The notes beneath the pieces are model-generated. The model worked only from the letters and a program-made list of their open reading frames with translations, searched no databases and had not been told where the DNA came from. Shown piece after piece: positions 53,150 through 61,696 of a stretch of DNA of 64,000 bases. Numbering within the stretch: position 1 is the first letter of the stretch; each line of letters starts with the position of its first letter. The translations under genes were made by a program, and so were the position numbers. Where the stretch lies: positions 372,001 to 436,000 of the forward strand of contig CAVQRB010000006.1 of NCBI GenBank assembly GCA_963715055.1, read 5' to 3'. Source of the DNA: CAVQRB01 sp963715055. Lineage in GTDB: Bacteria; Pseudomonadota; Alphaproteobacteria; Rhodobacterales; Rhodobacteraceae.

Positions 53150-54168
53150 AATTCGGTTCTGTGCCGCTGGACCGCGCGGAGGGCGCGATCCTTGCCCATT
53201 CGGTGGGGCTGGACAGCGGGAAACGCTTGCGCAAGGGGCGCGTGATCGGGGCGGAGGATATTGCGGCGCTCGCCGCTGCGGGGGTGATCGACGTGATCGT
53301 GGCTCAACTTGGCCCTGACGATGTCGCCGAGGACGCCGCCGCGCAAGCGCTGGCCGCGGCGCTGGTGCCCGATCCCGACGCGGCACTCCTGACCCTTACG
53401 GCCCCTTTCACCGGGCGGGTGAACCTGCTGGCCCGGGGGCCGGGCGTGGCGGTGCTCGATGTGCCGGCGCTGGAGGCGGCCAACCGCGTGCACCCGATGA
53501 TCACCGTGGCCACCGTTCCGGCCTTTCAACAGATGCGCGGCGGCGGCATGCTCGCCACGATCAAGATCATTTCCTACGGCGTGCCGCGTGCCGCGCTCGA
53601 GGAGGCCTGCGAAGCTGCACGCGGCGCGATCCGGCTCGCGGCGCCCAAGATCACGAGCGCCGCGCTGGTCATCACGGACATTCCCGGCGGCGCCGGTGAC
53701 AAGGGCCGTGACGCGGTGGCGGAGCGGGTCGTGGCCTTCGGCGTGCCGTTGCCCGAGCCCGAACTGGTGCGCCACGCGGTCGCACCCCTGTGCGAGGCGC
53801 TCTTGCGCTGCGATGCGGAGATGATCCTGATTCTGACCGGCTCGGCCACATCCGACATCGATGATGTTGCGCCCTCCGCGGTGCGGCAGGCCGGTGGAAG
53901 TATTGCGCGATTCGGCATGCCGGTCGATCCGGGCAATCTGCTTTTCATTGGTGAGTTGGGCGGACGCCCGGTGATCGGCCTGCCGGGATGCGCCCGCGCG
54001 CCCGCGCTCAACGGCGCGGATTGGGTTCTGGCTCGGGTAATGTGCGGGATTGCGGTCACGGATGCGGATATTTCCGGCATGGGCGTCGGCGGTCTGCTCA
54101 AGGAAATACCTTCCCGACCACAACCGCGGCGCGGATCACGAAAGTCCGGCGCGTCGGGCCGGGAATAA
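53146..54168 (+). CDS. Molybdopterin-binding (MoeA/MoCF-like) protein
   Basis: A 340-residue molybdopterin-binding protein. The N-terminus, KFGSVPLDRAEGAILAHSVGL and LRKGRVIGAEDIAALAAAGV, is typical of the MoeA-like protein found with XdhC genes; the C-terminal part has ILTGSATSDIDDVAPSAV and FGMPVDPGNLLFIGELGGRPVIGLPGCARAP, as in MoCF-type domains. It probably binds or hands over the molybdenum cofactor. It is coupled to xdhC by an ATGA overlap. Confidence 0.87.
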   Translation: MKFGSVPLDRAEGAILAHSVGLDSGKRLRKGRVIGAEDIAALAAAGVIDVIVAQLGPDDVAEDAAAQALAAALVPDPDAALLTLTAPFTGRVNLLARGPGVAVLDVPALEAANRVHPMITVATVPAFQQMRGGGMLATIKIISYGVPRAALEEACEAARGAIRLAAPKITSAALVITDIPGGAGDKGRDAVAERVVAFGVPLPEPELVRHAVAPLCEALLRCDAEMILILTGSATSDIDDVAPSAVRQAGGSIARFGMPVDPGNLLFIGELGGRPVIGLPGCARAPALNGADWVLARVMCGIAVTDADISGMGVGGLLKEIPSRPQPRRGSRKSGASGRE

Positions 54169-54267
54169 TCCCGCTTCAAGACAACCGGGACGAAAATATT
54201 GGTTCTCAAGCGGCTTGGGCCGTGCTTAACTCTGCACAACAAACAATGACTTCACAGGGAGGAAGCT

Positions 54268-54753
54268 ATGGCACAGGTCTCGATGACCGTGAACGGAAAG
54301 GCCGCGTCCGGCGTGGTGGAGGGGCGGACATTGCTGTCGGCCTTCCTGCGCGACACGCTGCAACTGACGGGGACTCACATCGGCTGCGACACCAGCCAAT
54401 GCGGTGCCTGCGTGGTGCATGTGAACGGCGAGGCCGTGAAAGCCTGCACGATGCTCGCGGTCGAGGCCGCGGGCGCGGAGGTCAAGACCATCGAGGGCAT
54501 GGCAAATGCCGACGGCTCGCTCAACGTGCTTCAGCAGGCGTTTCAGGACCATCACGGCCTGCAATGCGGCTTCTGCACGCCGGGCATGGTGATGAGCGCT
54601 GCCGCATTGCTCAAGGAAAATCCCAAGCCCACCGAGCAGGAAGTTCGGGTCTATCTCGAGGGCAACATCTGCCGCTGCACAGGCTACCACAACATCATCA
54701 AGGCGATTCTGGCTGCCAGCGGGCAGGACGTGAGCGCGATCGCCGCGGAATAA
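54268..54753 (+). CDS. coxS: Cox-type molybdenum hydroxylase, [2Fe-2S] small subunit
   Basis: A 161-residue small subunit with two [2Fe-2S] clusters. The plant-type cluster is bound by C-D-T-S-Q-C-G-A-C and a later cysteine in V-K-A-C; the second by C-G-F-C-T-P-G and C-R-C-T-G-Y. It passes electrons from the molybdenum site to the FAD subunit. AGGGAGGAAG precedes the ATG. The gene order S-L-M is that of form II enzymes. Confidence 0.93.
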   Translation: MAQVSMTVNGKAASGVVEGRTLLSAFLRDTLQLTGTHIGCDTSQCGACVVHVNGEAVKACTMLAVEAAGAEVKTIEGMANADGSLNVLQQAFQDHHGLQCGFCTPGMVMSAAALLKENPKPTEQEVRVYLEGNICRCTGYHNIIKAILAASGQDVSAIAAE

Positions 54754-54852
54754 CTGATCAATTGCGGACACCGCCGGGCGGCAAGCGCCGACCCTGCGGG
54801 TGACGCGCAAACACGTGGGCTTCGTGCCCGCCGACATTCAGGGAGTGAAAAT

Positions 54853-57216
54853 ATGCCGAAAGATGGAGGCATTGGCGCGAGTTCCAAGCGCCGCGAGGAC
54901 GTCCGGTTTCTGACCGGCGCCGGCAATTATACCGACGATATCAATCTCCGCGGGCAGGCCTACGCCTTTTTCCTGCGCTCTGACGTGGCCCATGGCACGA
55001 TCAATTCGGTCGATACCTCGGCGGCGGAATCCATGCCGGGCGTGGTCAAGGTCTTCACCGGAGCCGATTTCGAAGCCGTGGGCGGGATGCCTTGCGGCTG
55101 GCAGGTGACCGACCGTCACGGGCAGCCGATGCAGGAGCCGCGCCATCCGGTGCTTGCCCATGGCAAGGTGCGCCATGTGGGCGAACCGATTGCCGCAGTG
55201 GTCGCCGACACGCTGGAGCAGGCGCGCGACGCCGCCGAGGCCATCGTGTTCGACATCAGCGAATTGCCCGCGGTCGTCGACATGAAGGCGGCTGTCGCCA
55301 ATTCGGACGTGAAGGTGCATGACGATCTGACCTCGAACCTCTGCTATGACTGGGGCTTCGTGGAGGAGAACAAGGCGGCCACGGACGAGGCGTTTTCCAA
55401 GGCGGCGCATGTCACCACGCTGGAGCTTGTGAACAACCGGCTTGTCGCCAACCCGATGGAGCCGCGTGTGGCGGTGGGCGATTATTCCCGCGGAACCGGC
55501 GACCATACGCTGTACACAACCTCGCAGAACCCGCATGTGATCCGGCTCCTGATGGGCGCCTTCGTCTTGGGCATCCCCGAGCACAAGCTGCGCGTTGTGG
55601 CGCCAGACGTGGGCGGCGGTTTTGGTACGAAGATTTTCCATTACCAGGAAGAAGCCTTCTGTACTTTCGCCGCCAAGGCCTGCAACCGACCGGTCAAATG
55701 GACCTCGAGCCGGTCCGAGGCCTTCATGTCCGACGCCCATGGCCGTGACCATGTGACCAAGATCGAACTGGCGCTCGACAAGGACAACAATTTCACCGCG
55801 ATCCGCACCGAAACCTATGCCAATATGGGTGCCTATCTCAGCACCTTTGCGCCCTCGGTGCCGACCTGGTTGCATGGCACGCTGATGGCGGGGAATTACA
55901 AGACGCCGCTGATCTACGTGAACGTGAAGGCGGTATTCACCAATACGGTGCCGGTGGATGCCTATCGTGGCGCCGGGCGTCCCGAAGCGACGTTTCAGCT
56001 TGAGCGGGTGATCGACAAGGCCGCGCGCGAGCTCAAGGTCGATCCGATCGCGCTCCGGCGGCAGAACTTCATCACCGAGTTTCCCTATGCGACCCCCGTG
56101 GCGGTGGAATATGACACCGGCAATTACGTGGCGACGATGGACAAGCTCGAAGAGCTTGCGGACATCAAGGGCTTCAAGGCCCGTCGCAAGGCCTCGGAAG
56201 CCAAGGGCAAGCTCAGAGGGCTGGGCATCAACTGCTACATCGAAGCCTGCGGCATTGCGCCCTCGAACCTCGTGGGGCAACTGGGTGCGCGGGCGGGTCT
56301 CTACGAGAGCGCCACGGTGCGGGTGAACGCGACCGGCGGCCTCGTGGTCATGACCGGCTCGCACAGCCACGGGCAGGGGCATGAGACCGCCTTTCCGCAG
56401 GTCATTGCCGAGATGATCGGCATTCCCGAGGACATGATCGAGATCGTGCATGGCGATACCGCCAATGCGCCGATGGGCATGGGCACCTACGGCTCGCGCT
56501 CGCTGGCGGTCGGGGGCTCTGCCATGGTGCGGGCGACCGAAAAGATCATCAAGAAGGCCAAGAAGATCGCAAGCCACCTGCTGGAGGCATCCGAGAGCGA
56601 CATCGAGCTCAAGGATGGCGCTTTCAGCGTGGCGGGCACGGACAAGTCCGTGGCTTGGGGCGATGTGACACTCGCGGCTTATGTTCCGCACAACTACCCG
56701 CTCGAGGACCTGGAGCCGGGGCTCGAGGAGACGGCTTTCTATGATCCGTCGAACTTCACCTATCCTTCGGGGGCCTATGCCTGCGAAGTGGAGGTGGATC
56801 CCGACACCGGCAAGGTCACCATCGAGGCCTTCACCGCGGTGGATGATTTCGGCAATATCGTCAACCCGATGATCGTGACCGGGCAGGTGCACGGCGGACT
56901 TGCCCAGGGAATCGGCCAGGCGCTGCTGGAAAACTGCGCTTACGACGAGAACGGCCAGCTGCTGAGCGCCTCCTACATGGATTACGCGATGCCGCGGGCG
57001 GACGATGTGCCCTTCTACCAGGTCGATCACTCCTGCCAGACGCCCTGCACGCACAACCCGCTTGGCGTGAAAGGCTGCGGTGAGGCCGGGGCCATCGGTT
57101 CGCCGCCGTCGGTGGTGAATGCCGTGGTCGATGCGCTGCAATCTGCGGGCAAGAATGTGACCCATATCGACATGCCGCTCTCTCCGGCGCGGGTCTGGGC
57201 GGCAATGCAGGGCTGA
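54853..57216 (+). CDS. coxL: Form II CO dehydrogenase-like molybdopterin large subunit
   Basis: A 787-residue molybdenum hydroxylase large subunit. The active-site loop is A-Y-R-G-A-G-R (residues 370-376), the form II signature; true form I CO dehydrogenase has A-Y-x-C-S-F-R with a copper-binding cysteine. The catalytic glutamate is E744 in G-C-G-E-A-G-A. Form II enzymes have been linked to weak or no CO oxidation, and the natural substrate is unclear. It lies between coxS and coxM. The last bases are followed by a dispersed repeat. Confidence 0.93.
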   Translation: MPKDGGIGASSKRREDVRFLTGAGNYTDDINLRGQAYAFFLRSDVAHGTINSVDTSAAESMPGVVKVFTGADFEAVGGMPCGWQVTDRHGQPMQEPRHPVLAHGKVRHVGEPIAAVVADTLEQARDAAEAIVFDISELPAVVDMKAAVANSDVKVHDDLTSNLCYDWGFVEENKAATDEAFSKAAHVTTLELVNNRLVANPMEPRVAVGDYSRGTGDHTLYTTSQNPHVIRLLMGAFVLGIPEHKLRVVAPDVGGGFGTKIFHYQEEAFCTFAAKACNRPVKWTSSRSEAFMSDAHGRDHVTKIELALDKDNNFTAIRTETYANMGAYLSTFAPSVPTWLHGTLMAGNYKTPLIYVNVKAVFTNTVPVDAYRGAGRPEATFQLERVIDKAARELKVDPIALRRQNFITEFPYATPVAVEYDTGNYVATMDKLEELADIKGFKARRKASEAKGKLRGLGINCYIEACGIAPSNLVGQLGARAGLYESATVRVNATGGLVVMTGSHSHGQGHETAFPQVIAEMIGIPEDMIEIVHGDTANAPMGMGTYGSRSLAVGGSAMVRATEKIIKKAKKIASHLLEASESDIELKDGAFSVAGTDKSVAWGDVTLAAYVPHNYPLEDLEPGLEETAFYDPSNFTYPSGAYACEVEVDPDTGKVTIEAFTAVDDFGNIVNPMIVTGQVHGGLAQGIGQALLENCAYDENGQLLSASYMDYAMPRADDVPFYQVDHSCQTPCTHNPLGVKGCGEAGAIGSPPSVVNAVVDALQSAGKNVTHIDMPLSPARVWAAMQG

Positions 57217-57227
57217 TGCGACACGAC

Positions 57228-57290
57228 GGGACCGGGGGCCAGCCCCCGGACCCCCGGGATATTTCTGGCCAAAAGAAACCGGGACATGGT
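57228..57290. repeat. Dispersed Rhodobacteraceae repeat, copy 1 (coxL-coxM gap)
   Basis: A GC-rich arm with GGGGGCCAGCCCCCGGACCC is followed by the core GGATATTTC-T-GGCCAAAAGAA (57257-57277). The core recurs at 62839-62859 with one difference, in the same orientation. Such a sequence is found at many intergenic sites in this family; the GGGGGC/GCCCCC part can form a hairpin. Confidence 0.7.
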
Positions 57291-57319
57291 TTCGGAGCGC
57301 CGATGGAAAGGATGACAGG

Positions 57320-58108
57320 ATGTATGATTTTGACGTTGAATTGCCGAAATCGGTTGCGGATGCCGTAGCAGCGCTCGGCCGGGAGGAGGCGCAGGCACTC
57401 GGAGGGGGGCAGACGCTGATCCCAACCCTCAAGCAGCGGCTTGCGAGCCCTTCGGTGCTTGTCGCCCTGAGCGGGATCGGCGAGTTGAAAGGGGTCTGCA
57501 TGGACGGTGGCGCGCTGGTGATCGGCGGTGCGACGACCCATGCGACGGTCGCGCGCGAGGCGGCGGCGCATTACCCGGGTCTGGCGGACCTTGCGAGCCA
57601 CATCGGCGATCCTGCGGTACGAAACCGCGGCACAATCGGCGGAAGTCTTGCGAACAACGATCCTGCGGCCTGCTATCCGGCAGCGGCGCTCGGCTCCGGC
57701 GCCACGATCAAGACCAATACCCGCGAGATCCCGGCGGATGATTATTTTCAGGGGATGTTCACCACGGCGCTGCAAGAAGGTGAAATCATCACCTCCGTCA
57801 GCTTCCCGGTGCCGCAGGCATCAAACTACCAGAAATTCCTGCAACCGGCGTCGCGTTTTGCCCTGGTTGGCGTTTTTGTTGCCAAATATGCGGATGGCGT
57901 TCGCGTCGCGGTGACGGGCGCGTCCAACGACGGTGTGTTCCGCTGGAGCGAGGCCGAAAAGGCCTTGTCCTCGGATTTCTCGGCAAAAGCAGTCGATGGG
58001 CTGTCAGTCTCGGCAGAGAATATGATCGCTGATCTGCATGGCACCGCCGCCTACCGGGCGCATATCGTGGGCGTGATGACGAAGCGCGCGGTTGCTGCGG
58101 CGCGCTGA
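57320..58108 (+). CDS. coxM: Cox-type molybdenum hydroxylase, FAD-binding medium subunit
   Basis: A 262-residue FAD subunit. FAD-binding motifs are A-L-G-G-G-Q-T-L at residues ~31-38 and T-I-G-G-S-L-A-N-N-D around residue 107, as in CoxM/CutM proteins. It accepts electrons from CoxS and passes them to the respiratory chain or another acceptor. It is 103 bases from coxL, the space being filled by a dispersed repeat. No coxG, coxD or coxE genes follow; a terminator comes directly after it. Confidence 0.92.
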   Translation: MYDFDVELPKSVADAVAALGREEAQALGGGQTLIPTLKQRLASPSVLVALSGIGELKGVCMDGGALVIGGATTHATVAREAAAHYPGLADLASHIGDPAVRNRGTIGGSLANNDPAACYPAAALGSGATIKTNTREIPADDYFQGMFTTALQEGEIITSVSFPVPQASNYQKFLQPASRFALVGVFVAKYADGVRVAVTGASNDGVFRWSEAEKALSSDFSAKAVDGLSVSAENMIADLHGTAAYRAHIVGVMTKRAVAAAR

Positions 58109-58133
58109 CCCGCACTGTTCTGTAAGCATTGAA

Positions 58134-58165
58134 AAAAACGCCTCGAGGCAATCGGGGCGTTTTTC
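58134..58165. terminator. Terminator after coxM
   Basis: AAAAACGCC pairs with GGCGTTTTT, with an inner TCGA/TCG part, 25 bases after the coxM stop. The flanking A and T runs make it suitable for both strands; a convergent broken gene ends at 58185. Confidence 0.85.
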
Positions 58166-58184
58166 GTGTTCACGCGTTAGGGGA

Positions 58185-58897
58185 TCAGGCTTTGCGGCGG
58201 TGCATCGCGGCCAAACCGCCCAGCCCGCCCAGCAACAATAGTGCAGAGGCCGGAAGCGGAACGGCGGACATCGGTGGCGTGTCGGACGCATCGCCCACTA
58301 CAATGGTGACGGACGTCAACGTGCCATTTACAGTTTTGCGGTCGACGATGTTCGAGAGTGAGTCCTGAACTAAGAGCGAGATCCCGAAGGTGCTGGCCGG
58401 ATCTGACGTCAGCAATGGCGCGGACGGTGTTGCTGTGGGCAGGTCAACACCTGAAAGCGTGCCGCTGTTATACTATGCGAAGTTGGCGAACCTATCCCAC
58501 GTGAAGCCGCCAAGCTGAAACGACGTGGGCGAGTTCTGCAATAGAAATCCATCGTGCGGTGTTCCACCCAAGCCGTTTGACAGGTAGTCGCCGACGGTCA
58601 AACCGGTTTGGCCCAGAGAGGCAAGATCGGTGCCAATTTTGCGGGTGTAGCCGATGTGAGGTAAGCCGCCGTCGACCCTGTTGTCGCCGACGTTGATGTT
58701 GATATTGGGCCGGTTGCGGTATCGAATACGCCCACGCTTCGGAATGTGGTGCCCGCCGACCATCCCGTAGCAGCGAACGCGCCGGTGCCAAAGTCGCGGT
58801 CAAGCGTGCCCTCGTAGACGATGCTGAATGTTGCGACCTGCGCGGCCAGTGCCGACACCGACACGGCGAAGACGGAGATCAAAAGACGCAATTTCAT
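58185..58897 (-). pseudogene. Second VPLPA-CTERM surface protein gene, frameshift and premature stop
   Basis: Starting at ATG 58897, a signal peptide (KLRLLISVFAVSVSALAAQ) leads into FSIVYEGTLDRDFGTGAFAATGWSAGTTF and SVGVFDTATG. A one-base deletion near 58708-58716 then moves the sense to another frame (NININVGDNRVDGG, GLGGTPHDGFLLQNSP). At 58473-58475 that frame has a TAG, after which it goes on undamaged (YNSGTLSGVDLPTATPSAP) to V-P-L-P-A-S-A-L-L-L-L-G-G-L-G-G-L followed by HRRKA. The sorting signal at the C-terminus is complete. Together with 39821-40400, both VPLPA-CTERM genes of the window are broken. Confidence 0.8.
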
Positions 58898-59097
58898 TGT
58901 GGTTCCATTAGTGAAATGTTCACAGACGTGTCTTTCTACAGTAACCCAAAGCAAATCGCTGCCCGCCAAGCAGAAAGACGTGAAATGCGCGCAGGAACCA
59001 GACTTTGGGCACTGCTCAGGGCAGGTCTGTGCGGAAGACGCACCCAGAATGCGACGATGCCTGTCGGAGCGGCTGCGTCACCGCGGGTTTGAAATGC

Positions 59098-59124
59098 AAA
59101 AGAGCGCCGTCAGGGCGCTCTTTT
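59098..59124. terminator. Terminator of infC
   Basis: AAAAGAGCGCC pairs with GGCGCTCTTTT around a five-base loop. It lies 32 bases downstream of the infC stop (minus strand) and has T-runs on both strands. Confidence 0.85.
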
Positions 59125-59155
59125 CTTTGGACGCTTTTTGCAAACAGGCTTAGCT

Positions 59156-59701
59156 CTATTTCGGCAATGGGCCGATCAGCATGACCATCTGTCGGCCTTC
59201 CATCTTGGGGAAGTTCTCGACCCGGCCTTTTTCCTTGGTGTCCTCGGCGACCCGTTCCAGGAGTTCACGGCCCAGGTTCTGGTGCGCCATCTCGCGCCCG
59301 CGGAACCGCAGTGTGATCTTCACCTTGTCGCCGTTCTCGAGGAATTTGAACACATTGCGCATTTTCACATCGTAGTCGTTGGTATCCGTGTTTGGACGGA
59401 ACTTGACCTCTTTGATCTCGATGATCTTCTGCTTCTTGCGCGCTTCGGCTTCGCGTTTCTGGGTCTCGTACTTGAACTTGCCGAAGTCCATGATCTTGCA
59501 CACGGGCGGGGTGGCATTCGGGGAAATCTCTACGAGGTCTAGGCCGGCTTCTTCTGCCATCTGCATCGCGCGGTCAGGCGACACGACACCTACGTTTTCA
59601 CCATTCGCGCCAATCAGGCGAATGTCCGAGCCGCGAATTCTTTCGTTGACGCGCGGGCCTGTGTCACGTTGTGGCGGCGCGTTGTGGGGTCTGCGAGCGA
59701 T
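59156..59701 (-). CDS. infC: Translation initiation factor IF-3, ATC start
   Basis: A 181-residue IF-3, which keeps 30S subunits free and checks the start codon. The N-domain has GPRVNERIRGSDIRLIGANGENVGVV, the linker is KYETQKREAEARKKQ, and the C-domain has KEVKFRPNTDTNDYDVKMRN and ITLRFRGREMAHQ. The family N-terminus IARRPHNAPPQRDTG begins at an ATC codon (59701) with AAGGAAC upstream and no ATG/GTG/TTG nearby. Such rare starts are normal for infC, since IF-3 represses its own non-standard start codon. Confidence 0.93.
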   Translation of the reverse strand: MARRPHNAPPQRDTGPRVNERIRGSDIRLIGANGENVGVVSPDRAMQMAEEAGLDLVEISPNATPPVCKIMDFGKFKYETQKREAEARKKQKIIEIKEVKFRPNTDTNDYDVKMRNVFKFLENGDKVKITLRFRGREMAHQNLGRELLERVAEDTKEKGRVENFPKMEGRQMVMLIGPLPK

Positions 59702-59909
59702 GGTGGTGTTCCTTTGATTGTTGGTCTTTTTTCGAGTTTGTAAACTACTCGCGTGCCCCTTGCTCTTCAACCCGCAAAATAGGCTGTAAAGAGCCGAAAT
59801 GACGGCTTTTGGCACTTGTATCTTTGCGTGGTCCTGCGCAGGTGTATCCTGAAGTTAAGTGATGCTGGTGTCGTGTAGAACTCCGGCAATGACAAGGAGA
59901 GCAAGCAAG

Positions 59910-60695
59910 ATGGGTAATCTGATCTGGATTGTAGTCGCGGCGGCCATCGCTTTGGGGGGCTACATGCTCTACTCGGGGCGCAGCGTCGATGAAATCGTGA
60001 ATGACGCTGGCGAGGCGATCAATGCGCCCGAGGCGCTCGAGACGGCGACGGAAGCTGCAGAAGGTGCGACTTCGACGGTCACCGAAGCCGTCGATGCGGC
60101 CACGCAAGCCGCGAGCGAAGTCGTTGAAGGTGCCGCGGACGCCGCGGCCTCTGCGGCGGACAGTGTCGCAACGGCTGTAGAAGGCGCGGTCACGGAGGGC
60201 ACCGAGGCTGCCAGCGATGCAGTTGAAGCGACCACCGAAGCCGCCAGCGATGCGGTCACCGCGACCACTGAAGCGGCTGGCGCGGCAGCGGAAGCGGTCG
60301 AGGAGGGCGCTGCCGAGGCAGCAGTCGGCGCGGCTGCGGCGGTGGACTCTGCGACGGATGCGGGTGATGCGGCGGTCGAGGCTGTGACCGAAGGTGCGAC
60401 TGAGGCAGTTGAGGCGACCGGCGAAGCCGCAGAGGCTGCGACCGATGCAGCTGCCAATGCGGTGAGCGACGCCGCGCAGAGCACGGAGGCAGCAGCAGGC
60501 GAAGCAGCGGCGACTGCCGACGAGTTGTTGACCGTGGACGGCTTCGACCTTGCGAAGGTGACAGAGATGATCGAGACCTCTGATCTGTCTGACACGCAGA
60601 AGCTGTTGCTTGGCAACCTGGTGAAGGAAGTCGAAAGCAGCCCCGAAAAGCTGGAGGCCGTGCTGGCGCAACTGCGCAGCGCCATGGGCCTCTGA
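59910..60695 (+). CDS. Membrane-anchored Ala/Glu/Thr-rich low-complexity protein
   Basis: A 261-residue protein: an N-terminal transmembrane helix (GNLIWIVVAAAIALGGYMLYSG), about 160 residues of Ala/Glu/Thr/Val/Asp-rich sequence with recurring T-E-A-A, S-D-A-V and A-V-E-A-x-T-E units, and a C-terminal globular-looking segment of about 55 residues (VDGFDLAKVTEMIETSDLSDTQKLLLGNLVKEVESSPEKL). AAGGAGAG precedes the ATG. The middle part has the look of a long amphipathic helix, as in apolipoprotein- or LEA-like proteins. No function is assigned. It is highly acidic and has no cysteine. Confidence 0.8.
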   Translation: MGNLIWIVVAAAIALGGYMLYSGRSVDEIVNDAGEAINAPEALETATEAAEGATSTVTEAVDAATQAASEVVEGAADAAASAADSVATAVEGAVTEGTEAASDAVEATTEAASDAVTATTEAAGAAAEAVEEGAAEAAVGAAAAVDSATDAGDAAVEAVTEGATEAVEATGEAAEAATDAAANAVSDAAQSTEAAAGEAAATADELLTVDGFDLAKVTEMIETSDLSDTQKLLLGNLVKEVESSPEKLEAVLAQLRSAMGL

Positions 60696-60705
60696 TCTGC
60701 GAACG

Positions 60706-60739
60706 AAAAGCCCCGCGCCGGATGATACGACGCGGGGCA
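60706..60739 (-). terminator. Terminator between the Ala-rich gene and fpr
   Basis: GCCCCGCG pairs with CGCGGGGC around a 13-base loop; on the minus strand TTTTCG follows, so it mainly suits fpr. Confidence 0.8.
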
Positions 60740-60766
60740 TCAAATGAAAGTGACCGTCACACGACG

Positions 60767-61615
60767 TCAGCCGACGAAGGCCTTCTCCACCACGTAGTGC
60801 TTGGGGTCGGAATTAGCACCTTCCTCCAGACCGAAGCCTTCTAGAATGCGCTTGAGATCGGTGTTCAGACCGATGGAACCGCAGACCATTGCCCGGTCGG
60901 TCTCGGGCGACATGCCCTCGATCCCGAGATCGCGGAACAGCGTGCCGTCTTCCAGCAGGGTGGTGATCCGGCCCATCTTGGGCGAGGGCTCCCGCGTCGT
61001 GGTGGGATAATAGGTCAGCTTCGCGAGGTTCTCCTCGCCGATCAATTCGCCCAGCAGCTCGTCCGAACGGATCTCCTCAATCAGGCGGCGCCCGTATTCC
61101 AGCTCCGCCACGTCGCGGCAGGTATGGGTGATTATGACCTGCTCGTAGTCCTCATAGGTCTGCGGATCGCGCAGGAGCGAGGCAAAAGGCGCGAACCCCG
61201 TGCCGGTGGCAAAGAACCAGATGCGTTTGCCGGGCAAGAGCGCGTCATGCACCAGCGTGCCCACGGGCTTGGGGCGCAGAATGATGTCGTCGCCGGGCTG
61301 GATGTGTTGTAGTTTCGAGGTCAGCGGCCCGTCCTGCACCTTGATCGAATAAAACTCGAGCTCCTCGTCCCAGGAGGGCGAGGCGATGGAGTAGGCACGC
61401 AGCAGGGGCTTTTGCTTGCCGGTCTTGGAATCGGGGTCGCCCATCAGCCCGATCATCACGAACTCGCCTGAGCGAAAGCGCAGCGAGGCAGGTCTTGTCA
61501 CCCGGAAGGAGAAGAGGCGGTCGGTCCAGTGCTGGACGGACGTTACGGTCTGGGCATCGGGTAATGTGAGTACTTTGGCGGCGGCGGCTTGGGTCACAGG
61601 TCTTTGCTCGGTCAT
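60767..61615 (-). CDS. fpr: Ferredoxin-NADP reductase
   Basis: A 282-residue FNR-type flavoprotein exchanging electrons between NADPH and ferredoxin/flavodoxin. The FAD site is R-A-Y-S-I-A-S-P and the NADP part has FFATGTGFAPFASLLRDP and MVCGSIGLNTDLKRIL; the ending HYVVEKAFVG is typical of bacterial Fpr. It follows the DUF934 gene by about 80 bases on the same strand and may supply electrons to the sulfite reductase encoded upstream, as inferred from context. Confidence 0.95.
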   Translation of the reverse strand: MTEQRPVTQAAAAKVLTLPDAQTVTSVQHWTDRLFSFRVTRPASLRFRSGEFVMIGLMGDPDSKTGKQKPLLRAYSIASPSWDEELEFYSIKVQDGPLTSKLQHIQPGDDIILRPKPVGTLVHDALLPGKRIWFFATGTGFAPFASLLRDPQTYEDYEQVIITHTCRDVAELEYGRRLIEEIRSDELLGELIGEENLAKLTYYPTTTREPSPKMGRITTLLEDGTLFRDLGIEGMSPETDRAMVCGSIGLNTDLKRILEGFGLEEGANSDPKHYVVEKAFVG

Positions 61616-61696
61616 GAATATGTCAACGCAGGCTTACACCTGCGCGTCCCTTTATGGAAGATGATTGTCTTTCGGTGAAGAGGGCGGAGTGTCGCG

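Noticed and set aside
54838..57501. An 887-codon open frame on the minus strand covering all of coxL
   Set aside because: It is the mirror of a high-GC coding gene; the antisense product is rich in His/Arg/Gly without any known domain, while coxL on the plus strand has a full set of motifs and a ribosome binding site.
45345..58475. Possible amber (TAG) recoding, because two broken genes are interrupted by TAG
   Set aside because: Several intact genes (GTA gp15, second cyclophilin, uvrA, coaD, DUF808) end at TAG with sensible C-termini, so TAG is a normal stop; no pyrrolysine or suppressor genes were seen.
59969..60685. A 238-codon minus-strand Ala/Ser-rich frame
   Set aside because: It is the complement of the Ala-rich repeats of the plus-strand gene, which has a signal anchor and a good ribosome binding site.
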